Below are positions 40,296 through 51,714 of a stretch of DNA of 64,000 nt, in pieces. The first letter of the stretch is position 1. The number at the start of each line of letters is the position of its first letter. The translations under genes were made by a program, and so were the position numbers. The notes beneath the pieces were generated by a model. It was not told the DNA's origin. It ran no database searches and worked only from the letters and a program-made list of their open reading frames with translations. The DNA is from Dichotomocladium elegans (taxonomy: Eukaryota > Mucoromycota > Mucoromycetes > Mucorales > Lichtheimiaceae): NCBI GenBank assembly GCA_025716815.1, contig JAIXMN010000008.1, forward strand, positions 248,001-312,000, written 5' to 3'.

Positions 40296-41589
40296 ATGTC
40301 TGCTTCTGACAAGTACCAGCTCGAAAATGTCAAAGTCACCGTTCACCCTGACGGTGTTGCCCATGTCGAACTCAATCGCCCAAAGAATCTTAATACCTTC
40401 AGTGAAGGGTATAATCAAACTTCTTTACATTCTGTCGCATGCTGCGACTAACTGTAAGACTGAATTACGTCTAGATTGATCCGCGACATTTTAGCAGCAT
40501 TCACTGCACTTTCGGATGATCAGGACGTTCGTGCCATTGTTCTCTCCGGGTCGGGTCGCATGTTTACTGCTGGTCTAGACTGTATGCCGTTGCTTTTTAT
40601 ATTATCGTCAGATCCGAGCTGACACTCGCACTTTTAACACAGTGAAGGAGTTGCGCGATAAACCTGAGGGTCTGGATCATGCCAGATTGACATACTCCAC
40701 GCGTCATTTTCTCAAGGTAAAAAAAAAAAAAAACCACGTATGTTGGGCAAAAAAAAAGTTCGAGCTGACCGATTGTGTGTACAGTGGTTTCAAAGCTCCA
40801 TTACTTCCCTCGAAGAGTGCACCAAGCCCATCATTAGCGTTATTCATAGCGGTTGCATTGGCGCAGGCGTCGATTTGATCACCGCATCTGATATCCGCTA
40901 TGCCTCCAAGGATGCCGTCTTCTGCGTGAAAGAGGTCGACGTTGGCCTTGCAGCTGATGTCGGAACACTTCAGCGCCTTCCCAAAGTCATTGGTAATCAG
41001 AGCTTGGTTCGTGAACTCTGTCTGACTTCCCGCAAGTAAGCTAAGAGCAGAGCCATCCTGAGCTCCTGTCGTATGAACCGACTTTCTCTTCTTTTATCTG
41101 CTTTGTAGTATGTACGCCGATGAGGCGCTGCAGTGCGGCTTGGTGAACCGGGTGGAAGATACCAAGGAAAAGGCGTTGGGTAAGTTCTTTTCTGATCAAA
41201 ACAGAGCGACGAATAACTCTTTACTCTTGCAGAGGAAGCATTCAAGGTTGCCCGCAATATCGCTTCCAAGTCCCCAGTTGCTGTCGTCGGAACAAAGTGC
41301 GTAGAATCCGTCTGTTCAGATTAGGATGGGCAAGCTAAACTTTATGATTTTCGCCTACCCGTAGACACCTGTTGAATTATTCTCGTGATCGCACCACCGC
41401 AGATGGTCTCGCCTATACCCTCACCTGGAATTCATCCATGCTGAATACGGATGTAAGAGTCCAGAATATATCTCACAATCTAACATGTCTACGTCGCTGC
41501 AGCAAGCTCATAAATGCTCTCCGTAGGACATCCCTATTTCTGTCAAGGCCTTCATGACCAAGAAGCCTCCAAAATATGCAAAGCTGTAA
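40296..41589 (+). CDS. DCI1: Delta(3,5)-delta(2,4)-dienoyl-CoA isomerase, peroxisomal
   Basis: Crotonase-fold enzyme that isomerises dienoyl-CoA during beta-oxidation of unsaturated fatty acids. Eight exons: 40296-40408, 40475-40581, 40643-40716, 40785-41035, 41109-41179, 41233-41296, 41365-41452, 41527-41589; 276 residues. Crotonase signatures are visible: VELNRPKNLNTFSE, the first oxyanion-hole region GSGRMFTAGLDLKEL, the second IHSGCIGAGVDLITASDIRY, then EVDVGLAADVGTLQRLPKVIG, where the family carries catalytic acidic residues (Asp/Glu), and MYADEALQCGLVNRV. The last three residues are AKL, a type 1 peroxisomal targeting signal. All introns are canonical GT..AG, 61-73 nt except two of 68 and 74 nt. 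Closest by motif to ECH1/DCI rather than enoyl-CoA hydratase. Confidence 0.94.
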
Positions 41590-42150
41590 GGTACTCATCA
41601 GTCTTGGCATGTGTGAAGTAAACACATCACAGAGCCTGGGGCTGGAGAATTGCAATGTATCGGAATAATAATACAATGCGTTATTGTGAAGACTTTAAGA
41701 CTCAATTTTTCTTTTTTACTGCATGAAGCGGATGCAGAAGCGGCCAGGGAGGAATTCCGAGACTTTCTGAATACTTAAAAGATACTGCAGAAGTCGTTCA
41801 GACCTCTTAGGTGCGATCCCCCAGAATGGCATGAAATTCCTGGGGTTTCAAATCATGTAAATAGTTCATGAAAAACAGGCAATGATTCCCAATAGACTAT
41901 GCCATATGCAGCCTTTTTTTTCTTTTTTTAAAAAAAAAGGACCGGGTTCAACAGAGGCAAGCCATGAAAATGCACGCGCAGCAAGTCACGGTGTGTTGGA
42001 ATATCAGTGGGGGCCTCAAAGCGGGGTTTGGGGGTTGTGGAAAGGGCAGTGGACGTACGGGCATGAGCTTTACTCAGTGCTCGGGTTTCCAGGCAAATCC
42101 TTGTCTGTGCTAGTTGCGTTTCTTTTCCTCTTCCTTCTTTGTACACTTCC
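41590..42150. other. Intergenic region, isomerase to UBR1
   Basis: No gene supported. Contains an A/T homopolymer stretch at about 41918-41940 and the UBR1 promoter. Confidence 0.5.
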
Positions 42151-45100
42151 ATGTCGAATTCAAATACGGCGGATGCAACAATCACATTACCGTCGCGGTC
42201 AGCACCCCTCTCGACCGAGCAGCTCAAGACGTTTCTGGTTGAAGCACCTGCAATGTACAACTACCGTCTCAATCGAGCCGCTGAACAGCAAATCCTGACT
42301 AATTGCTACCGACTGCTCTGGGGAAATAATCCAGATCTAATGCAAAAATACTTTTTCAAGGAGGGGTTATCGGATCATGATAATCTCTCTGCATTGCTTC
42401 AAAAATATAACTTATTCGGACGCGAAAGCAAAAACAAAGCAGCGATGCCATCGAACCCAGAAAATGCTCTTGTCGATCCCACAGACGACGAACCCGAATA
42501 CTGGGAAAGCCAACGTGGCAAACAATGTGGACATTTATTCAAGAAGGGCGAGAGTGTATATCGTTGCAGGTTAGAAGAGGAGACCGGGACAGTCGGGCTT
42601 TTGTTTACTAAAGCAATTACCGAAACGAGTAGGAACTGCGGACTTGATGACACCTGTGTGCTCTGCTCAAGGTGCTTTCACTCAACAAACCACGAAGGAC
42701 ATGACGTGAAGATATGGATCAGTCGAGGGTCAGGTGGCTGCTGCGATTGCGGTGATCCTGAAGCCTGGAAAACTCCATTGGAGTGCAAAATCCACTCTCT
42801 CTCCGCAGTGCCAGATATGCCTTCTTCGGACGCCTCACAAAAGCTTGAGCCCCGAAGCTCGGTGCCACCAGAGCTACTGCTGCAGATTAAAAATACCATT
42901 CGAACCGTCCTTGATTATATCCTCGAGACCTTTGCAGCTTCGCCTGAGAACTTCTCGTACGGTAATGCGCGAGAGATTCAGCATGAATGCGAGCTGGCAG
43001 ATAAGGCACTGGGTATGCCTAGCAATGGCGACAATCTCTACGCATGCATTTTATGGAACGATGAGACACACACCTTTGATAAGGTAATCGAAGTCGTCAA
43101 ACGTGCCATCGGATGTACGACCATTCAAGCCCAACGGGCAGCCGAGACAGTCGACGCATATGGACGCCATATAGTTGCCAGATCAGAGAACTTGGATGAG
43201 CTGATTCGTATTGCCGATATCATTTCCAGCATAAAACTTGCTGTCACCATTCGATCGTGTAAAGATACCGTTCGAGAAGAGATATGCGGGCTGTTGCTTG
43301 ACTGGCTCAAGGAATTAATCAGTGGACGATACACGTTCTTTATGAACGTAGAGCGAGGGAATTGCGTCGTTCGTGACATCATTTGTGAGGTCCTTTGCGA
43401 AGGTTGGTCACTGAGTCCTGAACTCGCTGAGTTGTCCATGCGCTCGCGAAGGACAGCCATGTCCGATACAGGTTCGGAAGTTCCGGATGATGGGTACAAT
43501 ACCGCACAGGAGCTCGATAATGACGAGGAGGAAATGGAAGAAGTTGGTCTTACGGCAGCACATTTAATTGATATCGACGACGACTTGGATATCATCCACG
43601 CATTCGAACCTGCAAATGATGAAGACTGGATGGATCTGGAGGACGATGAAGAATTTGAGGAGGATGGTGTTAGTGAGGAGGATGACGATGATGACATAGA
43701 TGATCCCACCTACAGCGAAGACGTTGTCATGGCATCGGTAGACGTTGAGACCCAGGAAAGCAGCCCAAGAAGACATGCGACTCACACGGAGCAACAAACA
43801 CCGCATCGTCATGAAGATAATCCGGCGCCTGTGACAGCAGAGAGCAGCCAAACAAGCTTAGGCAACAACATGCATCGAAGACATTCCACCCAACGCACAG
43901 CAGACATCACTGATCTTAATTACGGTTTCTCAGAATGGCTTGGGTACACAGAAAAGCTAGAGGCCGAAGAATATAGCATCGCCGACTTCCTCGGATTTCC
44001 AATCGCACCACCGAATGTGTCTTGCGCAAACATCAACAAGAAAATCAGAAAGGAGTTTAATCGCAAACTTCGCCTTGACTATCTGATGCAGTTTGACCTA
44101 CGTCTCTGGAAGTCAGCCCGTGCTAACATCAAGGATCTCTTTATCGGAACCGTCGTGTCTAATTTTGACTACCGCCCCACAATAGGCAAGTGACGGGGCA
44201 CTGAAACTAATGTTACGATTATGTAATAACTCTGTTTTAGGTATCCGATTTGCACGCAATTATCCGGAGACTCTGGATGCCTTCTTCCTTAAAGATCGCG
44301 AACCCGAACACTCTATCAGTACACTTTCGGTTCAGCTACTTACGGTGCCGACTGTCGCTGCGTTGCTAGTTCGAGAATACAGATTTTTTGGCATGGTTTG
44401 CTCGATCCTTGCCAACTTTTTCTTGACAGATCGCATCAATCTGATGCTTACCGATAAATACCGAAACGTACAGGTTGACTGTGGATCTCGTGCTATCCGT
44501 CGTCCTAGATTTGCGTTCACCTTTTACGACCTGCGATATGTCCTGAACACCGACATGGTAAAACCGGATATCTGCCAAAGCCCGCTATATCTACGCCACT
44601 TTGTCGATCTGTTGTACCAATTCCAGGCCATGGATCCCATTGTTCGAAGCAGCAACGTCCATGTGGAATATGAGTCAACTACCTGGGTTGGTGCCTTCAA
44701 CGCTACTCTGCAGATCTCAAAGCTATGTCGACTTTTTTCAGACTGTTACTCAAAGCTCTCGACAACAATTCCGCGTTCTGAGGCCTCGCGTGTCCTATGC
44801 CGATCGATCAGCCGAGTGCTGAAGGCCATTGTAGACTGGGCCCCGCATTTTGAAGACGATGATGATAATACCAACGGACAGCAGATAATCAAGGGTGTCA
44901 AGGACCAAAAAATTGAAACGGTGCACACATTGCACGCGGGCACATTCAATATCATCTCGTACGACATAGCAAAAGATCCAGTATCATTCCACCATCCTTA
45001 TCACTGGCTATTGTCTGGGATGCTGGAGCATGTCGACCTTCTCACCGACGATGCTCTTGAACAGTTTGGCTATTCCAACGGTTTAAAGGGTCTAGTGCAA

Positions 45101-48100
45101 CAGTTTGAAAACATTCATCCGATTAAGAACGTGTTTATGGCTATCGCAGAGTATCCTTTGCGCGTCCGAGCACTGCTGGCCCAGGTCAACTACGGTGTTT
45201 GGGTCAGGAACGGTTTTGGCATTCGAAACCAGGTATTGTTATCCGATGGCAAGGGGAGAAGGGGGCACCGTTTTAGCATACTGAATTGAGCCGTATCATT
45301 TAGGCACGGACATACCGTGATGTCAGCGTCCGCGAAAACACGTACGACTCGGACCTGTATATTCTCCAGACTGCCTTGACTGTGTCACAGCCAGATCAAA
45401 TGTTGACGACTATGCTGGACCGATTCAGTATTAGGGACTGGTTCGACGGGCACCCGGATAAACCGCATGCCTACTATGATTCGACTCAGATGGCTCTCAT
45501 CGTGGAGGAATTCCTCGATTTCCTCATTATATGTGCGACTGAGCGAGGATACGCTGCAGGAATGACCATAGATGCCAAGATTCGGAAAGCGATCATACAA
45601 TACCTCGGTCTCTCAAGTATGGCCTACTCTGAACTTGTCAAGGTGTTACCGGACAGCTTAAGCGAGCACGAATCCTTTGAAAATCATTTGGGCGAGCTGT
45701 CGGTCTATAAAGCGCCTGCAGGTCTCAGCGATCATGGGCGATATGAACTGAAGGAGGAATATTATTCGGATATCGATCCCTATTTCTGGCATTTCTCGCG
45801 AAACCAGCGTGAGGAAGCGTTTGAGAAGCTTCGGGGGCGGGCGAAGAAACAAAAGACTGGGGACAAGAAACCCGAGACGGAGAGAGAGGAGTTCTTCTTC
45901 CAACCGAAGCTTACAAAGATCAAAAGTGGTCCTTTCAAACACATTGGCAATTTCCTCCATTCACATGTTCTCTGTCAGATTGTATTCTACGGTCTCTGGA
46001 ACACAAGGACAGCGAAGACGTCGAGTGAGCTTATCATTGACCATTCGCTCTATTTGGCTATTATTGCTTTGACGGACGAGAACAACGAGATATATGAACG
46101 ACAGCATTCTAAGCTAAAGGGCAAAGGACGTGCCGGTGCTCAGCAGTTGGAGCTCATCCATGGGTTTGTGCAGCATGCGACGGATGACAAGTATCCGATA
46201 CTGAACGGGCCTGAGCGCGAACGCGTATCGCTTTTGACAATCTTGCTTCGTTTCCTCGGCGATCGTGACTATGCGCATACACATAAACGATGCAGCTTTA
46301 TCGTTCGAAAGATTGAGGAATTAGGGTCTGCTGAGGCGAAGGAAACAATCTCGCAGTGGCGGCTAGCACACGAGAAGACGCAGGTTTTGGTTGCATCCGA
46401 AGAGAAACCCAGCTCAGTGTCGGAATACGAGCGCAAGAAGTCCGAAGCAAAGGCACGCCAGGCTGATATCATGGCCCAGTTTGCCAAGGCACAATCCCAG
46501 TTTATGTCCGCACACGCAGATCTGTATGATGATGATGGCATTCTCTCCGAAGGGGACGATCAGAACGGGATGGATGAAGCCAATGACGCCGGAGAAACAG
46601 ATATTGTTCGTACTTGCCACTTCCCTTCGGGCACATGCATCGTTTGCCAAGAAGAGCTTGATCGATCCAAGCTGTACGGCATCCTAGGTCTTGTTCAGAA
46701 ATCCAAAGAGCTTCGCAAGACGCCGCTGAGGAACAGCGACGTCTTGTGGGACGTCTTTGAGACAGCGCAAGGCAACGATACCTGGTCTGAGCACTTTGAA
46801 GCTTCGTCTGACAAAAAGTCACAGTACCGCGGATTCCCAATCGATGCTCATGTCGAAGGGCTCCATATATCCACCTGTGGTCATCTTATGCACGCCCACT
46901 GCTTCAATGGCTACCAGGAATCCGTCGATAATGATACTATCAATCCGATCCGTGTGCTGCTGCCCCAGTTGCGTCACAAACAGTTCTTGTGTCCACTGTG
47001 CAAGGCATTGGGGAATGTGCTCCTTCCGATCGTCTGGAAGAGCAAGAAAGAATCGTATCCTGGACCGGTAGCGACCAAGACGGATTACGATTCCATTGCA
47101 CAAAATGCTAAATGTGCCATGGCGGATCTGGAAAGCAGCATTGGCCCTGCTGTTCGTATACCGGGATCGATGGAAGAAGAACTTGACATAAAGAATGATC
47201 CGGATGTAGAGCTGGAAGATGTGGATGGCTTGCGCCGGCTGTATAACCAGATTCGGAATGCGATGAAGAAGGGGCCCAACGAGATCATCCTAAACACTGC
47301 GCCGGTAACAGAGCTTCGCGCATCTATCGTCGACATGTACAACATGTATGCATATGCTATTGCTGTTATTGAAGTAGCACAACGAGGCGAGCACGGACTG
47401 CGTGCTAGAGATGTCACAGTCGAGCACACCGGTACCTTCCTAGACGATATTTCTTCACAAAGCCAGACGCTTCTGAAGATCTTGGCCAAGACAGGCGAGC
47501 TCATGCCTAAAGTCATGAACACAGAATGGGTTACGGACGATCGATACACCATGCAGCGTCTCAGCCTTTCTGTCCTTCGTCAGGTGTTCTATGACGAGAC
47601 TGCTCCTGAACCGCTTGATTCCTACGATAGGACCGTTCTACGGAAACCGCTCCTACTCGATGACCCGTTCCAGACGCTTGCCAGGTTAAGCTTCATCACA
47701 TCACAACAATCCGGCCAAGGAAAACTCGAAGCTCATCACCTTCTTCGGTTATTGTATATTGCGGAGATCACCAAGGCAACGATTGGTCTTTTGCAGGGTC
47801 TCGATGAAAGCGCATTTTCGGATGCCAAGACGGCCGAATCCTTTGAGCGACTGAAGCAGCGAACGGTGGGAAAAACCAAGAAGACAGAGAGCATGTGTGC
47901 ATTTGTCCGCACAGTGGCAGGCCTGATCGGCATTCCGACAGCTACTGTTCAACGGTTCTTTGAGGTCATTCCACCGCATGTTTTTGCTACGCTCTTGCGT
48001 ATCTTTACGTTACCGTACCTGCGACGGTCGCTCCTGCTTATGGTTGTGCACCATGGCTTCATTCCTCAGAGTCAAGACTACGCGGACGAGAACGTAACTG

Positions 48101-48903
48101 ACAATGATGAGTATGAACGCATTGTCCGGATGCTCAACCTCCCGGAGTTCCCCCGGGTCTTTGACCTCGCGCCGATCGAGCAAGAGCTCGTCAGCAGATG
48201 GTGCGGTCAGTATGCGAAGCACAAGGTCGATGCTGGGCATCCCTTGCTAGGCTTACCTACGCCATTCTACATGGTGTCACTCCCATATCGCATGGACAAA
48301 CTGTTTGATGACAGCGCGCGCCGCGTGTGCCGCAAGTGTGGTAATCTGCCAGAGTATCCTGCGCTCTGCCTTATCTGTGGTACCTTTGTCTGTGCCCGGC
48401 GATACTGTTGCACCGAGAACAATGTGGGTGAATGCAATACACATATGAAGAGGTAAGTCTGTTGCCTAGGATTTCAAACCTTGTTGCAGGCAATCCTCTA
48501 AAAAAAAAACTCCCTCCACCCGCTCGTTTCCTTCTTCTATAGCTGCAGCGGTGATGTCGGCATTTTTCTCGTTGTCAAAGAGTCCTTCGTTCTGCTTTTG
48601 CATGCAGACGGCGGATCCATCATGAGTGCGCCCTATCTCGATTCACACGGCGAGGTGGACATCTTCTTAAAGTAAGTTTGGTTTTCACCTTCTCTCTGTG
48701 TGTGTGTGAAGAAATGCCACGCTATCTAGATATCATGGCGTCTCATACCATGCGGGACTCTTATTAGACGTGGCACTCCTCAATTCCTCAACCCCCAACG
48801 TTATGAACAAATTCGACAAATGTGGCTCTCGCACGGTGTGCCTGCGTATGTTCGACGGAAGATGGAGTCTTCTTACTCATACACGCGGTGGGAATCCTGG
48901 TAA
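42151..48903 (+). CDS. UBR1: N-recognin E3 ubiquitin ligase UBR1
   Basis: RING-type E3 that binds destabilising N-terminal residues and ubiquitinates the protein (N-degron pathway). Five exons: 42151-44185, 44241-45232, 45304-48452, 48543-48671, 48768-48903; 2146 residues. Domains: UBR box (residues ~123-198: QCGHLFKKGESVYRC, CVLCSRCFHSTNHEGHDV, GGCCDCGDPEAW); a ClpS-like adaptor region after it (ILWNDETHTFDKVIEVVKRA); an Asp/Glu-rich insert (~470-540); RING-H2 (~1450-1580: GTCIVCQEEL, STCGHLMHAHCF, FLCPLCKALGN); and the C-terminal autoinhibitory domain (CRKCGNLPEYPALCLICGTF ... LWLSHG-type MWLSHGVPAYV). Intron 1 (44186-44240) has a GC donor (ATAG/GCAAGT); no GT donor keeps the frame. Element B begins 45 bp after the stop. 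Confidence 0.97.
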
Positions 48904-49262
48904 AAACAGTCCTTGTTGTATCATCAAAATCATTTTACATTTGCCATACTTTATTTTCAAAAATAAATGTCGTGCAAAATACAAGAAAAATGTCGTGCAT
49001 AGAATTATATAAATGTGTCGTATCAATAGGTAAAAAGATTTCGCATCCATGGATTAAACCCTGTTAGTCAGCAGACTCCTCTAATCCCATTAATTTACAA
49101 CACACCGTCCTTCCAAAGGAAGGGGGGCTTGCCCCGAAGGGCTATGGTTATCCTGGGTGCGTCATCGATAACTGACGCGGAAAATCCTTGGTTGGGGTTA
49201 CGGTCGTCTCGACCCGCCAGAGCGTGCACCTCGTGGCCTTCCTGGCCTTGCCCGTCGTGGTC

Positions 49263-50578
49263 TCACGCTGCGCTGCTCTGGTCCAGGTGAGTGTGGCCTT
49301 CCAGCAGCTGCGGACGCTTATGCAGCATTTCTTCTCTGAAACCTTGCTGGGATGATACCATCTTCCCAAAGACCCCGGAGGATATATGATGCATGTTGAG
49401 AGTCGCCGCCAGAACCCGGTTCCATAACCTTGGTTGACGAGCACCCTCTGCCATGCCTGCTGTACAGTTTTGATTTGTGACATCCATTGAAACAATCAAA
49501 ATATTAAAATCTTTTGGAAATATAACGCAACATGCCCGTCCTTCATATCGTAGCAGGCCATGGCAGATCGTGAGCGGATTGTCCGGTCGTCGATATGGAT
49601 TAGGAACCATTTTAAAGGTAGCAAAGGCTTTCATTGTCACATACAGGGCAGCACTTGGTTGTCTTGTACTCGTCGATCAAATAAATATTGCAATTGGTCT
49701 TCTTCAACAGCCGCCGGAAGCCGACACCACGGATAGGCTCGTGATATCTTGTATGCGGCGCAGACCAATTTCCCATCACGAAAACGGACCTACTGCCAAA
49801 CTTGCGCATTCATAGAGTCGAGAAGCTTTTCATCTGCTTGCTGCCTTGTTGTAAAATGCTGACAGGCAAAGTTTTCGGAAAAAGAAATTGCGGGTTCGGG
49901 TGGTTCGTAGTGCTTGTCGCGTAGAAAGACTTGAGAACTACAGAGTCCCGGTTCTTGGCGGCGAGGTATCCGTCGTAGTTGTGCACGGAAAAGCGCATGA
50001 CTTTTTGAAATCGAGATAGATTCTGCTCAGCCAACGCGACCTCGGGTCGCTCCAACTTGAGCCGTTCTCGGAGTCTGCGGTACCGTTTGGTCTTGCGTGT
50101 ATGATCTTGAATATCGGAAGGTCTGGTGGTTGTCGGGTGAAGAGTTCTCATGAACGCAATACAACACGTCCCTTCTGCCAGGATCATTGTCCTCTATAAT
50201 CTTCGTTCCGGACTATCTGTGGGTTGAGGAACTCGATATCCTCGCTCTGGATGCCAAATCGCTGTCCGATTGAAGGCCATTTGTCTTCTTGAGCACAGTA
50301 ACACCGACGCCGTCAGTGTGAATGGTCCCACGGAATTGGAGCAGCTCGGATTCTTGGGGTCTGAAAGCTCTTGATTTCAGGTTTACAACCCGTCTCCAGT
50401 ACTCCATATTGCTTCTGTGGGATTCCATTTTGCAGCCAAGGATACCGAGGGTATCACTATAAGGGGCGGCCACTGTACCGACGTGAGGGCGGTCTGAAAC
50501 CAACAATGAAATCCCAAACAATTCCAACAAGTAATTCCAAGAGACCATCTCAAGAATAATCCGATATATATCCGGCAC
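49263..50578 (-). pseudogene. Fanzor (TnpB-like RNA-guided nuclease) pseudogene, copy B
   Basis: Most complete Fanzor in the window. In order on the minus strand: SRAFRPQ and RGTIHTDGVGVTVLKK of the N-terminal part (50300-50380); RuvC-I DPGRRDVLYCVHE with the catalytic Asp intact (50168-50185 for DPGRRD); a basic helical stretch KRYRRLRERLKLERPEV; GNWSAPHTRYHEPIRG (about 49730-49776); YLIDEYKTTKCCPVCDNE, the first zinc-finger Cys pair; the second half around CHGLLR; and RuvC-III RLWNRVLAATLNMHHI. The RuvC-III Asp is replaced by Val (49413-49415). Frameshifts occur near 50105, 49930, 49805, 49625 and 49480. The intron seen intact in copy A has lost both its GT and its AG here (49484-49548). 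A dead copy. Confidence 0.9.
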
Positions 50579-50997
50579 TTGTGTAGTGTAGGAAGATTGT
50601 ACTTCTTTTCGTATTCTCTCAGTTTCTTACAACACGACAAAACACGACACTGCTGTCATCCTTATCCATACGTTCAGAAAGTGTAGATACATGACGAAAA
50701 TTTTCTCTGAATATTACAATGAGAACATTAGATTTCATAGTGGTCTCTTGAAAGCCATCACTTCAATATTCCATTTGATAACCAGCTTCGCAGTTGCAAT
50801 CTCCTAGCTGAATGGCTCATTGACAAAGAGACAAGCACACTCCCAAGAATAAACTTACTCTTCTCGATATAGGATTCTTTTGAGTACGGCTATTTTTAGC
50901 GACAATTGCATTCTAGAACAATAAATGCTCTTCATTGAGAATACACGATCGGCCCTCTGCTTCTACGTTTCTTAAAAATGCTGTCAGGGTCCTTTTC

Positions 50998-51285
50998 TTA
51001 CTGCAATCCCCATCGCTGTGCTAAGCGAACATGGTTTCCTAGCTGTTTTGCACTCAAGATCTTCTCAAATATCCGTTTGAAAAATCTGACCTTGCCTTGA
51101 TCAGTGTATGCTGTGTAACTGCCCTTGATCCCCGCTTCTTTCATCCGAATGTCTGGATCCTTTCGTTTGGGAATGTGTGTGGTAGTAAGATCAGAGTTAT
51201 CTCTGCAAGATAGACTCCGCAGATATTCAGTGTAAGAACAAACGGATTCAAGTGAGTACATTTCCTCATCAATGACATAGTCCAT
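50998..51285 (-). pseudogene. Helix-turn-helix fragment of a Tc1/mariner-type transposase
   Basis: A 95-codon open piece upstream of the Fanzor in copy B. It contains DYVIDEEMYSLESVCSY, then KRKDPDIRMKEAGIKGSY, then TDQGKVRFFKRIFEKILSA and KQLGNHVRLAQRW. The last part is a helix-turn-helix as found in the N-terminal DNA-binding domain of DDE_3/Tc1-type transposases of Mucorales (recalled family knowledge). The catalytic DDE part is not found, so either it was deleted or this domain served the element in another way. Confidence 0.7.
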
Positions 51286-51714
51286 AGATTCAGGTCAGCT
51301 ACGCTCATGAACGACATGACCTTGGCCATCGTTGTAAAATAATAGATTGTTCATTTCAGAATGTAAAAGTTTATAAAGAGAAAGAGTCATAAGGATGAGA
51401 TGGATTTGCGACATCTTTCCGTGTATGTATGCGACATTTGCTTTGTCATCACGCGTAGAAGATTTCCAGGCAAAAATGCGACTTGTATTTTTGCGATCCT
51501 GCGACTTCAAAACTGGCAGGGTGCGACTTTGATTTTGAAAAATAGTGTATATATACATTTTCAAGTTTCAATTTTTTTTCCCTTTTTACCTCATTCGCTC
51601 AAGAGCAAAAAAGAAAAGAGAGGGTCTATATGTCGAGGATGTCTATGGAATGAATGGTCGGGAACGTGGCGGAAGGGAAGGGGAGGTGCGGCCGGCTGCA
51701 GGCAGGACGAGAAG

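Larger units (their letters stand above)
48949..51547 (-). mobile_element. Fanzor-carrying Tc1/mariner-like element, copy B
   Basis: 2.6 kb, flanked on both sides by TA (48947-48948 and 51548-51549), the Tc1/mariner target duplication. The imperfect terminal inverted repeats read CTTTATTTTCAAAA at the left and, reverse complemented, CACTATTTTTCAAAA at the right. Subterminal GTCGCA-type motifs repeat inside both ends: GTCGTGCA twice at the left; TGCGAC at about 51428, 51478, 51500 and 51521 at the right. Minus-strand content is a transposase helix-turn-helix fragment (50998-51285), then a Fanzor pseudogene (49263-50578), then about 200 nt of noncoding 3' end shared with copies A and C. It sits between the converging 3' ends of UBR1 (45 bp away) and IF2 (167 bp away). 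Confidence 0.88.
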
